The notes: generated by a model not told the origin, from the sequence alone. Positions 17,338 through 26,502 are shown, numbered from the stretch's first letter. The stretch: 64,000 nt of DNA from Treponema sp. C6A8 (GCF_000619925.1 NZ_JHVB01000002.1:233830-297829); one strand, 5' to 3'. Numbers and translations are program-made.

Positions 17338-18218
17338 AAAAGATTTTCTCTGCTGTTTTGATAAGCTTTTTATGCCTCACTTTGACTGCCGCCGGAAGAA
17401 GTAAAGGACTGCCGTCTGCAAGTGAAAGTGCCGTCAACCAGCACAAGTGCCCCCGCCAGTCAGCCCGCCGCTACAACCTTTATATCTGGGAGGGAGTTCC
17501 CGGCATGTATTACCACCGCGTTCTTGCCCAGGTCAGCATTCCCCAAAATCCTAATGGTACAGTTGTAATTATCTGCCCGGGCGGAAGCTACCACCATCTG
17601 GACATCCTCAACGAAGGCCTTCCGACTCAAAAATGGTTCAACAAGCAGGGCGCTACGGCAATAATCCTCCGCTACAGGACGGCAAACCGGGGCTACCACG
17701 CACCTGCCATGATGGAAGATTTACAGCGCATGGTAGAACTGGTTCGCAAGCAGCCGGAAAATTACGGCGCGAACAAGGAAAGTTTAAAGGTGGGGTTGAT
17801 CGGCTACAGCGCGGGAGGCCATCTTGTAACCTGGGGCGGCGTCAACCTGCACCCTGATTTTGTAATTCCAGTTTATCCGGTCGTTACGATGGACGAAGAC
17901 ATCGGACACCGCTGGTCACGAAAAAGCCTGATAGGCAAGAATCCTTCAGACAAAAACCGCCTTCTTTTCAGCATGGAAAAACAAATTCCGTCCGACATGC
18001 CGCCAACCTATCTTGTAGCTTGCCACGATGACCCTGTCGTAATTTATGAAAACTCAGAACGTCTTGCCACAGCCCTGAAAGCTGCCGGCACTGACTTCAC
18101 CTTTACCGATTACCCTTGGGGCGGGCACGGATTTGGCATGAAAAAATGCAAGTTCCTTCAAACCTTCAAATGGAACGAAAAACTGCTGGGATGGCTTAAG
18201 GAAAGGAATTTTTTTTAA
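17334..18218 (+). CDS. Secreted alpha/beta-hydrolase, acetyl-xylan-esterase-like
   Basis: A 294-aa protein with a signal peptide (MKKIFSAVLISFLCLTLTAA). The hydrolase triad is readable: nucleophile Ser159 in GYSAGGHL, Asp at 232/233 in ACHDDPVV and His265 in WGGHGFGM, with the oxyanion motif CPGGSYHHLD. This pattern fits the BD-FAE and acetyl-xylan-esterase-like group that de-esterifies plant polysaccharides, in keeping with a gut fermenter, but substrate is inferred. It overlaps the upstream gene by 4 bp. The gene ends 2 bp from the convergent gene at 18221. Confidence 0.82.
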   Translation: MKKIFSAVLISFLCLTLTAAGRSKGLPSASESAVNQHKCPRQSARRYNLYIWEGVPGMYYHRVLAQVSIPQNPNGTVVIICPGGSYHHLDILNEGLPTQKWFNKQGATAIILRYRTANRGYHAPAMMEDLQRMVELVRKQPENYGANKESLKVGLIGYSAGGHLVTWGGVNLHPDFVIPVYPVVTMDEDIGHRWSRKSLIGKNPSDKNRLLFSMEKQIPSDMPPTYLVACHDDPVVIYENSERLATALKAAGTDFTFTDYPWGGHGFGMKKCKFLQTFKWNEKLLGWLKERNFF

Positions 18219-18220
18219 AC

Positions 18221-18706
18221 TTACTTCGCCCAGACTCTGACGCCTGCGCGTAAAGGAAAGTTCAGAAGTTTAAGGCCGACCTCACTGTCAGCAAAAAGCA
18301 GCTGTGGAGCCCAGCCGCCCTGCATAAAAAGCTGCAGGCGGGAAGTGCAAAATCCATTAAAACCCAGGTAAAAGGCATTTTCAAAAATCACTTTATTTTC
18401 TGAAAAATCAAAGCCAGCAGCAATTTCCGGCGCATAAAAAAAGTTCACAGCCTTGAATAAATTAATATTGCCCGCAAGAAATTCCAGTCCGCCCAATGCA
18501 GATTTTACGCCTTCATCATAAAAATAAAGGTCGGCAGTAAAGACAAAGGGAATTGTATCGGCAGCGTAATCAAGACGCAGACCGCCGCAAAAATCAGGTC
18601 CGGGCACAGCAATTCCGCTGACACCGAAACCTCCGGCATTCAAATTGAAAAGTAAAAATGAAAATATTACAGAAAGTAAAAATTTACGCTTCAAGGCCGA
18701 AACCAA
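18221..18706 (-). CDS. Exported beta-rich protein, possibly outer-membrane
   Basis: A short protein (about 157-161 aa) with a signal peptide (KRKFLLSVIFSFLLFNLNA). The mature part alternates hydrophobic and polar residues with many Gly and aromatic residues, suggesting a small beta-barrel or barrel fragment. No family recognised. Only TTG codons are available as starts (18706 or 18694); I favour the second because it gives a normal signal peptide (M)KRKF. It follows mnmA by 3 bp and is probably translated from the same transcript. Confidence 0.55.
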   Translation of the reverse strand: MVSALKRKFLLSVIFSFLLFNLNAGGFGVSGIAVPGPDFCGGLRLDYAADTIPFVFTADLYFYDEGVKSALGGLEFLAGNINLFKAVNFFYAPEIAAGFDFSENKVIFENAFYLGFNGFCTSRLQLFMQGGWAPQLLFADSEVGLKLLNFPLRAGVRVWAK

Positions 18707-18709
18707 AAC

Positions 18710-19882
18710 TTAAACAGTCTTACTGATAATTCCGCCGCCGATAATCACGCCGTCCTTATACAAAACAGCAGACTGGCCCGGCGCAACTGCACGCTGAGGC
18801 TGTTCAAAAGTGATTTTCCAAGGCTGACCGGTAAATTCTTCCCCTTCCGTAGGGACATAACGTTCTACCTTGCAAGGCACCGGCTTAGATGCCAGTCTGA
18901 TTTTTACCAGGGCTTCAATTACAGTTCCTTCCGACGGTTCAAGGTCGCCCGGCCAGACAAAATCATCAGCAATCAAAGCATCAGAATTAAGGGCGTCATT
19001 TGGAGCAAGTACAATCAGATTATTTTTAGCGTCAATCGAATGAACGTAAACAGGATATTTTGCAGAAACACCAAGTCCGCGTCGCTGACCGACAGTGTAA
19101 TGTTCGATTCCGCGGTGACGACCTAAAATGTGGCCGTCCAAATCGATAATATCACCCGGCACGCTAGGCTTGTCGCTGAAAATCATGTCAAAATATTCTT
19201 CGCCGACAAAATCCTGGCTTTCCGCGCGGTTAGCGGCATCAAGATTTGCCTGGCGGGCAAGTTCAAAAACCTCGCTCTTTTTCATAACGGCAAGAGGATA
19301 GCGGACCTTTTCCAGAACTGAGCTCGGGATTCTGTACAAGAAGTAAGTCTGATCTTTAGAAACATCAGTTGCACCGGCAATCATGCAGGGACGCTTGTCT
19401 GTTCCGTAAAGGCCTTCGTCCGGGCGGACAATGCGGGCATAGTGTCCCGTACAGAAATAATCAAAAGTGATTCCGCTGGCTGTTGCTGCTTCCAGCATGG
19501 CGCCGAACTTAATGTTGCGGTTACACATAATGCAAGGGTTTGGCGTTCTTCCGCTGCGGTATTCGCTCTTAAAATATTCCAGAACTTTTTTCTGATACTG
19601 CTCTTTTACATCAACAACATGGTATTCAATATCATGCTCGCTGCAAAACTTCTGGCACTCTTCAATATTTTCTTCTTCACCAGGGCCGTAGCAGGCTTCT
19701 TTCATCGGCTTGTCAGATTTTACTTCAGGAAGCTTTCCGTCCCACAAAGACATTGTAATACCGATAACGCGGCAGTCCTTCTGCTTGAGCATGAGGGCAG
19801 TCAAAGTTGAATCGACACCGCCGCTCATTCCAACGAGCACAGTGTCCCCAGCCTTTGGCATATCAAGATTGGTATAAGTCAT
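18710..19882 (-). CDS. mnmA: tRNA-uridine 2-sulfurtransferase MnmA
   Basis: A 390-aa enzyme that 2-thiolates the wobble uridine of tRNA-Lys, -Glu and -Gln. The N-terminal PP-loop ATPase motif is VGMSGGVDSTLTALML; the catalytic cysteines lie in TPNPCIMCNRNIKFG and in the later Cys-containing loop; the FCTGHYARI motif is conserved, and GQSAVLYKDGVIIGGGII closes the family pattern. An AAGGA precedes the ATG. It lies 15 bp downstream of an Rrf2 regulator gene. In many Firmicutes iscS sits between those two genes, but the sulfur-donor desulfurase is absent here and must be elsewhere. Confidence 0.94.
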   Translation of the reverse strand: MTYTNLDMPKAGDTVLVGMSGGVDSTLTALMLKQKDCRVIGITMSLWDGKLPEVKSDKPMKEACYGPGEEENIEECQKFCSEHDIEYHVVDVKEQYQKKVLEYFKSEYRSGRTPNPCIMCNRNIKFGAMLEAATASGITFDYFCTGHYARIVRPDEGLYGTDKRPCMIAGATDVSKDQTYFLYRIPSSVLEKVRYPLAVMKKSEVFELARQANLDAANRAESQDFVGEEYFDMIFSDKPSVPGDIIDLDGHILGRHRGIEHYTVGQRRGLGVSAKYPVYVHSIDAKNNLIVLAPNDALNSDALIADDFVWPGDLEPSEGTVIEALVKIRLASKPVPCKVERYVPTEGEEFTGQPWKITFEQPQRAVAPGQSAVLYKDGVIIGGGIISKTV

Positions 19883-19897
19883 AAAATTTCCTTGGAT

Positions 19898-20302
19898 TTA
19901 TTTTTTCATCAAATCTCTGAGGGTGACGCTGTCTAAGTAACCTTCAATCAGCTCGTCAAGTTTTGTCCACATTGGAAGGGTACGGCATTCAGCCTTGCGG
20001 TCACAGTTATAGCTGTCATTTTCAAGACAGGCAACAGGAGCCAGAGTTCCCTCAGTCAGACGTAAAATCTCGCCCACGCGATATTCTTCCGGCTTACGGT
20101 TCAGCTTATAACCGCCGCCCTTTCCGTGAGCGCCGTCTACAAAACCAGCCTTAGAAAGCATAGTCATAATTGCTTCAATATATTTTTGAGAAATGTTCTG
20201 TCTTGCTGAAACGTCTTTGAGCGGAGTAAAAGAATCTTCGTGCTGTTCTGCCAGGTCAATCATGACTCTGAGCGCATATCTTCCGCGTGTAGAAACTATC
20301 AT
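19898..20302 (-). CDS. Rrf2/IscR-like transcriptional regulator
   Basis: A 134-aa protein starting MIVSTRGRYALRVMIDLAE, the classic Rrf2 winged-helix opening. Three cysteines (Cys92, Cys100, Cys106) fall in the loop that ligates a [2Fe-2S] cluster in IscR (Cys92/98/104), so it probably senses iron-sulfur or redox status; CymR-type members lack them. It is cotranscribed with mnmA, linking tRNA thiolation to Fe-S or cysteine status. The start has GAGGTG about 6 nt upstream. An inverted repeat over its own promoter suggests autoregulation. Confidence 0.9.
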   Translation of the reverse strand: MIVSTRGRYALRVMIDLAEQHEDSFTPLKDVSARQNISQKYIEAIMTMLSKAGFVDGAHGKGGGYKLNRKPEEYRVGEILRLTEGTLAPVACLENDSYNCDRKAECRTLPMWTKLDELIEGYLDSVTLRDLMKK

Positions 20303-20312
20303 ATTTTCACCT

Positions 20313-20343
20313 CAACCTATTATCCTAGTATATCAAAAGGTTG
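20313..20343 (-). promoter_or_regulatory. Candidate Rrf2 autoregulatory operator/promoter
   Basis: CAACCT (20313-20318) and AGGTTG (20338-20343) are a perfect 6-bp inverted repeat separated by 19 bp. It spans the likely -10 (GATAAT on the minus strand) ten or so bases before the ribosome site of the Rrf2 gene. It does not match the E. coli IscR consensus, so the assignment is by position only. Confidence 0.4.
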
Positions 20344-20357
20344 AAAAAAAGAATAGA

Positions 20358-22022
20358 TTAGAAGCTTACTACGTTATTCAATTTTTTTGCTTTGGGAGAT
20401 TTCTTGTAAATGTACTTGAGCGGATGAATATCAAAGGCATTTACAGCCCAGCCACCGACATAATTGAGATTTACAATATTAAATGAAACCGGATGATAAA
20501 GAGGAATTACAAGACCTTCATCCAAAAGGATTGTTTCTGCCTGAGCAAGAAGCTTATAACGCTCGCTCTCAGAAACGGTGGCGGCGCTTTCCACAAGCTC
20601 ATCAAACTTGGAATTAACCCAGCCAGAATCATTCAGAGTAGAATTTCCGTGAAAAAGCTCTAGGAAGGCAAGAGGATCTGCAAAATCACCAATCCAGGTG
20701 TAGGCAAACAAATCAGAATCAGAAGATTTAACACCGCTCAGATAAGTTGCAGGCTGCACTTTTTTTATTACAAGCTGAACACCAAGCGGCTCAAGCGCCT
20801 TCTTCAAAACTTCAATCTTTTCTTCCGTCAAAACGTATTCCGTAAGTTCAAAAACAAGAGGAATCTTCTTATCGGCAGGTACGTCATATTTTCTGCGGGC
20901 CTCGTTCATTTTGTTTACGGCCTCGCGCTCGTCAGTGTAATTAAAGCCGTCAACAGTCGGATATCCGCTCAAAGGATAAACAAAAGTTGTCGCAGGAACC
21001 ACGGCTGAACCGCGTAAAGTTGCCCAGGGGATAGCCTCAAGAACAGCATTACGGAACTCAGGATAATCCCAGTAAGAAAGTTTTTTTACGCCGTATTCAT
21101 CACAAGGCTTTCCTGCACTGGTCTTAAAAAAGTAGTATGAAGTTGCAAACTCAGCAGAAATCTGCATTGCAGAGCGGTTCAAAAGCTTGTCAGGATTCAA
21201 ATCGGCAATTACCCAATCAACCTCGCCGTTATTAAAACGGAAGGCAGTATCTTCTGCGCTTTCTGACTGCACAAAGGTAATCTGTTCGAGATATGGAGCC
21301 TGAGAATCCCAGTAATATGGATTTTTCTTCAGCACCAGAGATTTTTCAGTCTGATTTTCAACCATAAAGGCGCCCGAATAAACAGTCGGATTTCGGTGAA
21401 TTACGCTGAAAGCCGCGTGACACAAAACTTTCGGAAGATAGTTTGCAGGACTTTTCAAATAAACGGAAAGTGTTTTTTCATCAGTTACATAAATGCCAAC
21501 TTCCGAAGCATCAATCATCCCTTTTCTGAACTCTTCAGCCCCGCGGATAATATCCAGCAAGGAAGCGTAAGGCGCCCCCTCGGTAGCAAGCAGCTGCAGC
21601 CATGAATCACGCACCGAAGAAGCCGTAATTTTTTCACCGTTACTGAATTTTGCTTCATCACGGATTGTAAACTGCATGCGTTTTTTATCGCGGCTGATTT
21701 TATAATCACTGCAAATTGCGTACTGAGGTTCAAGTGTCAAAGGATTGTAAGAAAAAAGCCCTTCGTAAAGGCCGTTCAAAACCTGAGCATCAGAAGAATA
21801 AGATGTAATCTGAGGATTTAATTCATGAACTCTAGGCGGCTCAACGATGATAAAGTTTTTCTGAAGTTCAGAATCTACGGCAGGAGCCTCAGCACCTTCA
21901 GCCTCAAGTTGATTCAAATCAAGTTCTTCATGCTGCTGCCCCTCTGCTTCCTGAGCAAAGACCCCGCCTATCAGGAAAAGGCAGCAAAGGAGACCAAGAA
22001 GAGTAATTTTATTTTGCTTCAT
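20358..22022 (-). CDS. Peptide ABC transporter substrate-binding protein (SBP_bac_5)
   Basis: A 554-aa OppA/DppA-like binding protein. It has a signal peptide cut after GVFA (about residue 24) and no lipobox Cys at that site. Typical family segments are EPPRVHELNPQ-like ligand entry, YSFNPLTLEPQYA-like sequence, IRDEAKFSNGEKITASSVRDSW and a late GDFADPLAFLELF. An acidic Glu/Ala linker follows the signal peptide. It binds oligopeptides in the periplasm for ABC import; no permease genes lie beside it. The start overlaps the end of the upstream gene by 14 bp, so it is translationally coupled to that 475-aa protein. Confidence 0.88.
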   Translation of the reverse strand: MKQNKITLLGLLCCLFLIGGVFAQEAEGQQHEELDLNQLEAEGAEAPAVDSELQKNFIIVEPPRVHELNPQITSYSSDAQVLNGLYEGLFSYNPLTLEPQYAICSDYKISRDKKRMQFTIRDEAKFSNGEKITASSVRDSWLQLLATEGAPYASLLDIIRGAEEFRKGMIDASEVGIYVTDEKTLSVYLKSPANYLPKVLCHAAFSVIHRNPTVYSGAFMVENQTEKSLVLKKNPYYWDSQAPYLEQITFVQSESAEDTAFRFNNGEVDWVIADLNPDKLLNRSAMQISAEFATSYYFFKTSAGKPCDEYGVKKLSYWDYPEFRNAVLEAIPWATLRGSAVVPATTFVYPLSGYPTVDGFNYTDEREAVNKMNEARRKYDVPADKKIPLVFELTEYVLTEEKIEVLKKALEPLGVQLVIKKVQPATYLSGVKSSDSDLFAYTWIGDFADPLAFLELFHGNSTLNDSGWVNSKFDELVESAATVSESERYKLLAQAETILLDEGLVIPLYHPVSFNIVNLNYVGGWAVNAFDIHPLKYIYKKSPKAKKLNNVVSF

Positions 22023-23436
22023 TATCCGGCATTCCCAAATTCTTCATCTGCTCGTGTTCTTCTCTTACAGAAAGATATTCACCGCGTTTTTTATTAATTG
22101 TAACGATAGAATTACGCAAAGCCGAAAGTTCAATCTGCAGACCCTTAAGTTTAGGACGATTAATTACGTCAACTTCCTTCTTAAAGTGAATATCAAGAGC
22201 ATTAATCAGAGAGAAGAGCATTTTTGCTTCAGAAAGCTGCTTAGTTACAAAAGACAGAATTGATTCTTCTGTGGCGCCCATAATCTTAGAGAATTCAGGA
22301 CCACGATTTGCAATTCCGTTATAGATACGCTCTTTAGAAGCGATATTTGTCATAAATTCATTTACTTTGATGACTTCACTGCGGCCGATATCAGTTTTAG
22401 GATCCTTCATCACAACAGTAACAGTAAGTTCCTTTTCCTTAAGCTTAAAGGCACGCTTAATTGCAGCCATAAGGGCAGAAAAGAAATTCTGTTTCTTAGA
22501 AAAGAGAATCTTAAAATCTTCTTCAAGCTTTTGATGCAAAGTCTGAATTGTAGGTGCAAGACCGCCAACTGCAAAAACAGTATCAATCAGCATTGATTTT
22601 GTGTCCGGTCCCTTCTTCTTTGCAACTTCCTCTTTTTTAGCCACAGTCTTAATCTGCAGGCGGTTAAAAATCTCTGCACGCAGCTGATCGCGCTTAGAAT
22701 CAAAATCTTCTTTTATAACTTCAGCAACCAGGTCGTTGTAGAGCGGAGTTTTTCCCATGATTTTTGGGAAGAGACGCTTGATTTCTGCAAGTTCCCCTTC
22801 AGAAGAATTAGCAGCCTCTTTATTAAAGCCAGGGTTTGCAATAATTTTCTGACGGATTTCGCCCTTGTACATTTCCTTCTGGAAGGTAACAAGTTCCGCC
22901 ATCTCAGCATTAATTGTTCTGAGCGCATCGGCACTCTTCTGAATCGCATCGCTGAGCATACTTACCATAACAGGCTGGGCGCCGCTCTTAGCGTTGGAAA
23001 TTACCATAGCCAGAGACTTAGTATTTACTTTAGCACTGTTAGGGCTCAAATTATCCCATTCGATGCAGGCGTTAAACTCAACAAGTTTTTTGATTTTTGG
23101 AAGAGTAAGATTATCAAGAGAAAAGCGGAAATAGGTACAGATAAAATCGAGCATAAGCTCATAATCAGAAAAGCGAAGTCCCATTTCCTTTGCAATATCA
23201 CCTTCCGGGAAAGGTTTTGTATCCGGAATAATGATTTCAGAAATTCGCTTGTCCATGCGGTATGGGTCAGGAATAATAAGACTCTTTTTTGTCAGCAGCT
23301 CAAACAAATTCTTAACAATTGTATGGAGCATACGGTAATCGCCCAATGTCTGAGGCAGTTGCTGACCGTTAAACCATTCAGCCTTTTTTGAGAGTGCGCT
23401 TTGTAATTCCTGTTCAAAATTTCCCGAGTCTTCCAT
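22009..23436 (-). CDS. Conserved-looking 475-aa protein, unknown function
   Basis: No family recognised with confidence. It has no signal peptide or membrane segment. The sequence is helical and charged, with likely coiled coils near residues 175-200 (ALRTINAEMAELVTFQKEM) and at the C-terminus (QIELSALRNSIVTINKKRGE). Large cytoplasmic proteins of this composition recur in spirochaetes. Its last codons overlap the peptide-binding-protein gene, suggesting joint expression, though a functional link is not obvious. The start lacks a Shine-Dalgarno; TATATA-rich sequence lies directly before the ATG. Confidence 0.75.
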   Translation of the reverse strand: MEDSGNFEQELQSALSKKAEWFNGQQLPQTLGDYRMLHTIVKNLFELLTKKSLIIPDPYRMDKRISEIIIPDTKPFPEGDIAKEMGLRFSDYELMLDFICTYFRFSLDNLTLPKIKKLVEFNACIEWDNLSPNSAKVNTKSLAMVISNAKSGAQPVMVSMLSDAIQKSADALRTINAEMAELVTFQKEMYKGEIRQKIIANPGFNKEAANSSEGELAEIKRLFPKIMGKTPLYNDLVAEVIKEDFDSKRDQLRAEIFNRLQIKTVAKKEEVAKKKGPDTKSMLIDTVFAVGGLAPTIQTLHQKLEEDFKILFSKKQNFFSALMAAIKRAFKLKEKELTVTVVMKDPKTDIGRSEVIKVNEFMTNIASKERIYNGIANRGPEFSKIMGATEESILSFVTKQLSEAKMLFSLINALDIHFKKEVDVINRPKLKGLQIELSALRNSIVTINKKRGEYLSVREEHEQMKNLGMPDNEAK

Positions 23437-23488
23437 AAATTATATATCGGCAGGAATGTTGAAATTCTGTAGTATTTTTTTTGAGGAT

Positions 23489-23502
23489 GGCGGAGCCCCG
23501 CC
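23489..23502. other. Small GC hairpin between pepP-like and 475-aa genes
   Basis: GGCGG-AGCC-CCGCC forms a 5-bp GC stem in the 96-bp gap. On the plus strand an 8-T run precedes it. Its role, perhaps partial termination or processing, is unclear. Confidence 0.3.
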
Positions 23503-23532
23503 CTACGCTCACACTTCGTTGTTCGCTACTTA

Positions 23533-24681
23533 CTATATTCGTATAATCTTTGAATGAGTTATAACTTCGTTTCCTTCTTCAGTGATGAGGACATCGTTTT
23601 CCAAACGGCAGCCACCGTGTTTAGGGTCGTAAAGACCTGGTTCAAGTGTCAGAATCATGCCCGGAGTAAAATGAAGTTCCGGATCCATTTTTGTGCTTAC
23701 GCGAGGGAACTCGTGAATTTGAAGTCCGATGGCATGACCAAGGGTGTGAGGCATTTTCATCTTTTCTGCGGCAAATACGGCGTCAGCTTTTTTTGCGGCG
23801 TCTACAATCGTATGTTCCTTTGTGTAAAGCTTAAGACATTCATCTGCGGCAGTCTGAACGAGGCGTACGATTTTTTCCTGAGCGTCGCTAAGCTGACCTT
23901 TTGCAACTGTCAAAGTTGTGTCGCTTGTGTAGCCCTTGTAAACAACGCCAAAGTCCAGAATCGAAAGTCCGTCTGCAGGCCATTCGGCATTTGTGTAGCC
24001 CGGGAAGGCGTGAATTGCAAAAGAGCGGGAAGGACCAGCGGCAAGGGTATCAAAACCGGTTCGCTGGCAGCCGTTTGCGCGGAGTTGGCGCTCGATTAAA
24101 AGGGCTACGTCCATTTCTGTTTTGATTTCGCCGGTTTTTATCTTTTCTTCTATTAAATTGATGATTAAGTCGCCTACGCGGGCCGCTTCCTTTGTACATT
24201 CAATTTCGTATTCGTCCTTAATCATGCGGCTTTTTACCGTAAAGTTGTAGGCTCCGTCTTCCTTACAGCGGCAGTCATAGCTTGCAAGGGCGTCAATAAA
24301 CTTCAGGTAGTTTGGATAAGTCAGATAAGGAGGAAGCTCCACCTTGCTGTTTTCTCCGTGAGTATAGCCAAGATTCAAAACTGCCCTTACAGCGTCAATG
24401 TCATTGTTCTTGTAGCGGGTAAAAGGCACAAGCTTGTCATAAAAAGCCTGCTGTTTTGCAAGATTTTCATCCCACGGAATAAGGTAAGAAAAGCCGTCGC
24501 TGAAAATGATGAGAACGGCGTCACTTGGATGACCTGTGTAGTAAGGTACAGAAGGGTCACGGTGCTCTTCGTTATCAATAAAAACTGCGGCACCTGTGTC
24601 GTGCTCGCGAAGGTAAGCTGCAAGCTTTGAACGGCGGGCAGCGTAAATATTTTTCATTTCTTCGTTTGAATATTCTTTCAT
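23533..24681 (-). CDS. Xaa-Pro aminopeptidase-like M24 metallopeptidase
   Basis: A 382-aa protein with an N-terminal creatinase/prolidase domain (1-140) and a pita-bread M24 catalytic domain. The five metal ligands are visible: Asp in SILDFGVVY, Asp in GYTSDTTLT, His in TLGHAIGLQIHE, Glu in TLEPGLY and Glu in CRLENDVLI. It removes N-terminal residues ahead of proline in the cytoplasm. GAGGATAAA precedes the ATG at 24681. The gene lies 15 bp after murJ on the same strand and is probably cotranscribed with it. Confidence 0.92.
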   Translation of the reverse strand: MKEYSNEEMKNIYAARRSKLAAYLREHDTGAAVFIDNEEHRDPSVPYYTGHPSDAVLIIFSDGFSYLIPWDENLAKQQAFYDKLVPFTRYKNNDIDAVRAVLNLGYTHGENSKVELPPYLTYPNYLKFIDALASYDCRCKEDGAYNFTVKSRMIKDEYEIECTKEAARVGDLIINLIEEKIKTGEIKTEMDVALLIERQLRANGCQRTGFDTLAAGPSRSFAIHAFPGYTNAEWPADGLSILDFGVVYKGYTSDTTLTVAKGQLSDAQEKIVRLVQTAADECLKLYTKEHTIVDAAKKADAVFAAEKMKMPHTLGHAIGLQIHEFPRVSTKMDPELHFTPGMILTLEPGLYDPKHGGCRLENDVLITEEGNEVITHSKIIRI

Positions 24682-24696
24682 TTTATCCTCGGTTGT

Positions 24697-26343
24697 TTAG
24701 CGTTTAATTTTCTTTTTCAAAGCCTGTGCCATATCGTCCTTTGTGATTACCAAAAGCACAACTCCAATCAGACCAAAAATCACGGCAAGAAGGGCAATCG
24801 GAACTCCCTGCGAAATAAGGCGCGGATAGTTCTGGAATTTTTCCAGAAGAAGGGGGCGCAAAAATTTACACGGAGTTGCTGCAATAAGCGAAAAGGCTGT
24901 TATTCTAAAAATATAAATAATTGTGTCAAAAGTCACCTTTTTTATGTTTATTGACTGCATTTTTCCAAGGAAGATGAAAAGGAAAACTGTGTTAACAGCA
25001 CTTGCAAGGCTGAGGGCAAGGGCAATTCCGTTTCCGCTCATCGGTGTTACAAGAACGATTGCAAAAATCATGTTACAGATCATGCTGATAATTCCGGCCA
25101 GGGTCGGAAGTTTTGTATTTCCCTGGGCGTAGAAGGCCGGCGAAATGATTCTGTTTACTGCGATAAAGAAAAGACCCGCAATGTGGTAGCGGAATTCGCC
25201 GGTTGTCAGCATTACAGAATGTTCGTCAAAGCGTTTGTTGCGGTAAAGCAGGGTGATAAGCTCGTTTCCGCAAATCAGCGAGTAAAAAGTCACTGGAATT
25301 GTAATCAGAGTGATGATTTTGATGGCCTGAACGAGCATTGAATTAAACTTTTCCCATTCTTTTTTGCTGGCAAGTCCCGAAAGGTCAGGAAGGATTACGG
25401 TTCCGATGCTTACTGCAAAAATTCCAAGGATAAGCTCCTGAAGGCGGAGAGAAAACTGAAGGCTTGAAACAACGCCAACTTCCGCACGGCTGGCAAGGGC
25501 TGTCGAAATCAAATCATTAATCTGGTAAGCGGCCATTCCTATGATAGTCGGACCAATCAAAGCGATTACGCGTTTTGTTCCCGGATTTGAAAAGGTATTT
25601 TTTAGGGAAGTTACTCCGACTTTCCAGCCTGTTTTAAGCACGAAAGGAAGCTGGAAAAGTGCCTGAATACAGCCGCCTGTAATAACACCAATCGACATGG
25701 CTCGGGCAGGATTTTCTGTGAATGGAGAAAGAATATAAGTTCCCAGAATTACGATTCCGTTGAAGAGAACCGGGGTAAATCCGCTTGGGGCAAAAATCTT
25801 ACAGCCGTTTAGGATGCCCTGAAAAAAGGCTGCAATCGAAATTACCATAAGGTAAGGAAACATGATGCGGGTAAGAATCGTAATTTCCTCTTTTTTCATT
25901 TCCCAAAGAGAGAAATCCATAGAAGAGGCATCCACCGGCTTTTTACAGAATATCTGGGCAATAAAAGGCGTAACGACAATTCCCAAAACGACAACGCAGG
26001 CTGTCAAAAAGGAAATCAGGGTAAAGGTGGCCTTTAAAAACTCCTGAGTTTCGCGTCGGGCAGCAAGTTTTTCCTGGTCAGATTTATTTTCATCATTTGA
26101 TTTTTCAAGATAGTCTTTAAAAGTTGGAATAAAAGCAACCGAAATGCTGTTTTCCGCAAAAAGGCGTCGTAAAAGGTTGGGAATCATAAAGGACGTGGTA
26201 AAAGCGTCCGAATACATGCTGGTTCCGAGGAAGCTTGCGCGGGTCATTTCACGCACCAGCCCCATTATACGAGAGGCCAGCGTCATTACAGAAAGCACCA
26301 GCCCTGATTTTAAAAGTGATTTAGAGTTTTCGTTTTTTGACAT
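24697..26343 (-). CDS. murJ: Lipid II flippase MurJ (MviN)
   Basis: A 548-aa protein with about 14 transmembrane segments, the normal MurJ topology. It flips undecaprenyl-linked lipid II to the periplasmic side for peptidoglycan synthesis. Family marks include SRIMGLVREMTRASFLG in the first helix, SDAFTTSFMIPNLLRRLFAE, and the conserved GxLF/AENSISVAFIP segment. A charged cytoplasmic loop (about 82-100) is longer than usual. There is no Shine-Dalgarno; TAAAAT lies 9 nt before the ATG, so it may be another short-leader gene. Confidence 0.93.
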   Translation of the reverse strand: MSKNENSKSLLKSGLVLSVMTLASRIMGLVREMTRASFLGTSMYSDAFTTSFMIPNLLRRLFAENSISVAFIPTFKDYLEKSNDENKSDQEKLAARRETQEFLKATFTLISFLTACVVVLGIVVTPFIAQIFCKKPVDASSMDFSLWEMKKEEITILTRIMFPYLMVISIAAFFQGILNGCKIFAPSGFTPVLFNGIVILGTYILSPFTENPARAMSIGVITGGCIQALFQLPFVLKTGWKVGVTSLKNTFSNPGTKRVIALIGPTIIGMAAYQINDLISTALASRAEVGVVSSLQFSLRLQELILGIFAVSIGTVILPDLSGLASKKEWEKFNSMLVQAIKIITLITIPVTFYSLICGNELITLLYRNKRFDEHSVMLTTGEFRYHIAGLFFIAVNRIISPAFYAQGNTKLPTLAGIISMICNMIFAIVLVTPMSGNGIALALSLASAVNTVFLFIFLGKMQSINIKKVTFDTIIYIFRITAFSLIAATPCKFLRPLLLEKFQNYPRLISQGVPIALLAVIFGLIGVVLLVITKDDMAQALKKKIKR

Positions 26344-26408
26344 TATTCTGTAATTTTACAGCAAAGCCCTATAAGTTGGAAGTCAAAAGAAATATGCTCT
26401 GATCATGT

Positions 26409-26477
26409 AAAATTACGTTTACAATCATGTCATTATTACGTCTACAGTCATTTCATTATTACGCCTGCAATCCTGTC
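26409..26477 (+). repeat. Three tandem 23-bp repeats
   Basis: Units 26409-26431, 26432-26454 and 26455-26477 share the pattern ATTATTACGYCTRCARTCAT followed by KTC, with a few substitutions. The next 23 bases (26478-26500) keep the period but are the palindrome at the edge of the GIY-YIG cassette. The copies look like decayed duplications next to that element. Confidence 0.7.
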
Positions 26478-26502
26478 ATTCTCGGGCTTGACCCGAGAAT
26501 CT
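26474..26502 (+). repeat. Left palindromic repeat of the GIY-YIG cassette
   Basis: A 29-base sequence containing the perfect hairpin ATTCTCGGG-CTTGA-CCCGAGAAT (26478-26500), followed by six T residues. The identical 29 bases occur in opposite orientation at 26845-26873. Confidence 0.9.
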
